Below, one piece after another: positions 63,448 through 64,000 of a stretch of 64,000 nt of DNA. The translations under genes were made by a program, and so were the position numbers. Location: assembly GCF_001422545.1 (NCBI RefSeq), contig NZ_LMLE01000007.1, forward strand, positions 372,001 through 436,000, read 5' to 3'. Source of the DNA: Pedobacter sp. Leaf41. Lineage in GTDB: Bacteria; Bacteroidota; Bacteroidia; Sphingobacteriales; Sphingobacteriaceae. The notes beneath the pieces were generated by a model that searched no databases, had not been told where the DNA came from, and was given only the letters and a program-made list of their open reading frames with translations. How positions within the stretch are numbered: the first letter of the stretch is position 1; every line of letters begins with the position of its first letter.

Positions 63448-63470
63448 ATCCTTAAAAAACTCTATTTTTG
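63438..63470 (+). promoter_or_regulatory. promoter of the DUF3822 gene
   Basis: TTTG (63438-63441) and TATTTTTG (63463-63470), 21 bp apart, match the -33/-7 pattern. The -33 box is part of the intergenic repeat. The ATG at 63476 lies 5 bases after the -7 box, so the mRNA would be nearly leaderless. Confidence 0.55.
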
Positions 63471-63475
63471 TTTCA

Positions 63476-64000
63476 ATGAGTAAAAACAGTCTCTTATTAG
63501 TCGATCCGAATATTAAAACTGATGCCTCGGTAAACTGCCATTTATTGTTAAAAATAACGAATGACAGCTTTTCTTATGCGGTGATTAACAAAGATTCTGA
63601 TGAGGTTAGTATTATTTTTGATAAGCAAGGCTGCGAAGATTTGGAAAAAGATTTGAAATCTGCCTTCGAAACTGATGTTTATCTAACTCAAAACTATAAG
63701 GCAATAAAAGCTGCTATTCATACCTCAAATTTCATTTTTATTCCTAACGAATGGTTTGATGCTGCTAATCTATCCGTTTACTCGAAATTTTTAGGTGGTG
63801 ACGGAAAAATATACGCCAAACAGCATAATGAACTAGGCTTCAATACACTTTTCTCATTAGATGAACAAGTTGAAAAAAAACTTCCTGAAAACACTAAATT
63901 TTACCCTCAGTCTTCACCTTTATTAGCGTTGTTCAGTCATTTATCAGCTGATGCGCTATTGATTGATTTTACGGCATCTTCATTCAATGTGCTTTTTGTA
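63476..64000 (+). CDS. DUF3822 family protein, 3' end cut by window
   Basis: 175 codons are visible from the ATG at 63476 (MSKNSLLLVDPNIKTDASVN) to the window edge without a stop. It matches the Bacteroidota-specific DUF3822 family: the opening L-L-V-D-P, SYAVINKDSDEVSI and later FIFIPNEWFDAANL and SSPLLALFSHLSADALLID. The family is often encoded next to rsmD and coaD and resembles an actin/ASKHA-like fold in part, but has no known activity. Confidence 0.8.
   Translation, partial: MSKNSLLLVDPNIKTDASVNCHLLLKITNDSFSYAVINKDSDEVSIIFDKQGCEDLEKDLKSAFETDVYLTQNYKAIKAAIHTSNFIFIPNEWFDAANLSVYSKFLGGDGKIYAKQHNELGFNTLFSLDEQVEKKLPENTKFYPQSSPLLALFSHLSADALLIDFTASSFNVLFV

Noticed and set aside
1..64000. CRISPR arrays, phage genes, insertion sequences or integrases
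   Set aside because: No array of direct repeats with spacers and no transposase or integrase motif is seen in any frame I examined.

Overview
The window looks like a chromosomal segment of a member of the Bacteroidota, most probably family Sphingobacteriaceae (Pedobacter or a close relative). I infer this from low GC, a SusC/SusD polysaccharide-utilisation locus with a hybrid two-component regulator, a fused E1 alpha/beta 2-oxoacid dehydrogenase, a DAHP synthase-chorismate mutase fusion, TAnnTTTG promoter boxes and the tmRNA tag GENTYALAA. No phage, plasmid, transposase or CRISPR array is visible. Most of the window is ordinary chromosome.

Layout. 1-2.5 kb: a minus-strand pair made of a DisA_N-like (DACNV-type) protein followed by an HD-phosphohydrolase/PycTM (DUF5706) membrane protein cut by the window edge. 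2.6-7.5 kb: small hypothetical genes, DUF72 and DUF4385 genes, a tRNA-Met and a 2H phosphoesterase. 7.8-12.1 kb: a type-I-like export operon (ABC membrane domain without ATPase, HlyD, TolC). 12.1-24.2 kb: a polysaccharide-utilisation locus (SusC, SusD, two GH43 enzymes, a clan GH-A hydrolase, hybrid sensor regulator). 24.6-32.5 kb: housekeeping and stress genes, including a fatty-acid desaturase, an Hsp70-like ATPase, three cold-shock-domain genes and a 30-residue membrane peptide. 32.8-42 kb: proline dehydrogenase, then an aromatic amino acid region (aroB, pheA, DAHP synthase-chorismate mutase, aroA, aroC). 42-50.5 kb: a LytTR regulator convergent with a TPR histidine kinase, fused E1 dehydrogenase, a DUF1573 protein and an aminotransferase. 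50.5-58 kb: tmRNA, small hypotheticals, an SMP-30-like protein and a heterodimeric ABC exporter. 58-64 kb: a CvfB-like S1 protein, a four-helix sensor without output domain, a RecD-like helicase, a second DACNV protein and the start of a DUF3822 gene.

The two signals I find most interesting are these. (1) The pheA gene is preceded by a complete attenuator: a -33/-7 promoter, a 20-residue leader peptide with nine Phe/Tyr residues, a segment at the leader stop codon that can pair with the terminator's 5' arm, and a strong terminator just before pheA. (2) Two DisA_N-like proteins with different losses in the catalytic motifs lie in the same 64 kb. One is directly followed by an HD-PycTM protein, the membrane family used as effector in Pycsar cyclic-nucleotide defence. 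This suggests a nucleotide-sensing circuit that I cannot assign to a named system.

Intergenic regions carry several kinds of dispersed palindromic repeat. The longest hairpin repeat occurs twice, at about 58.1 and 61.6 kb.
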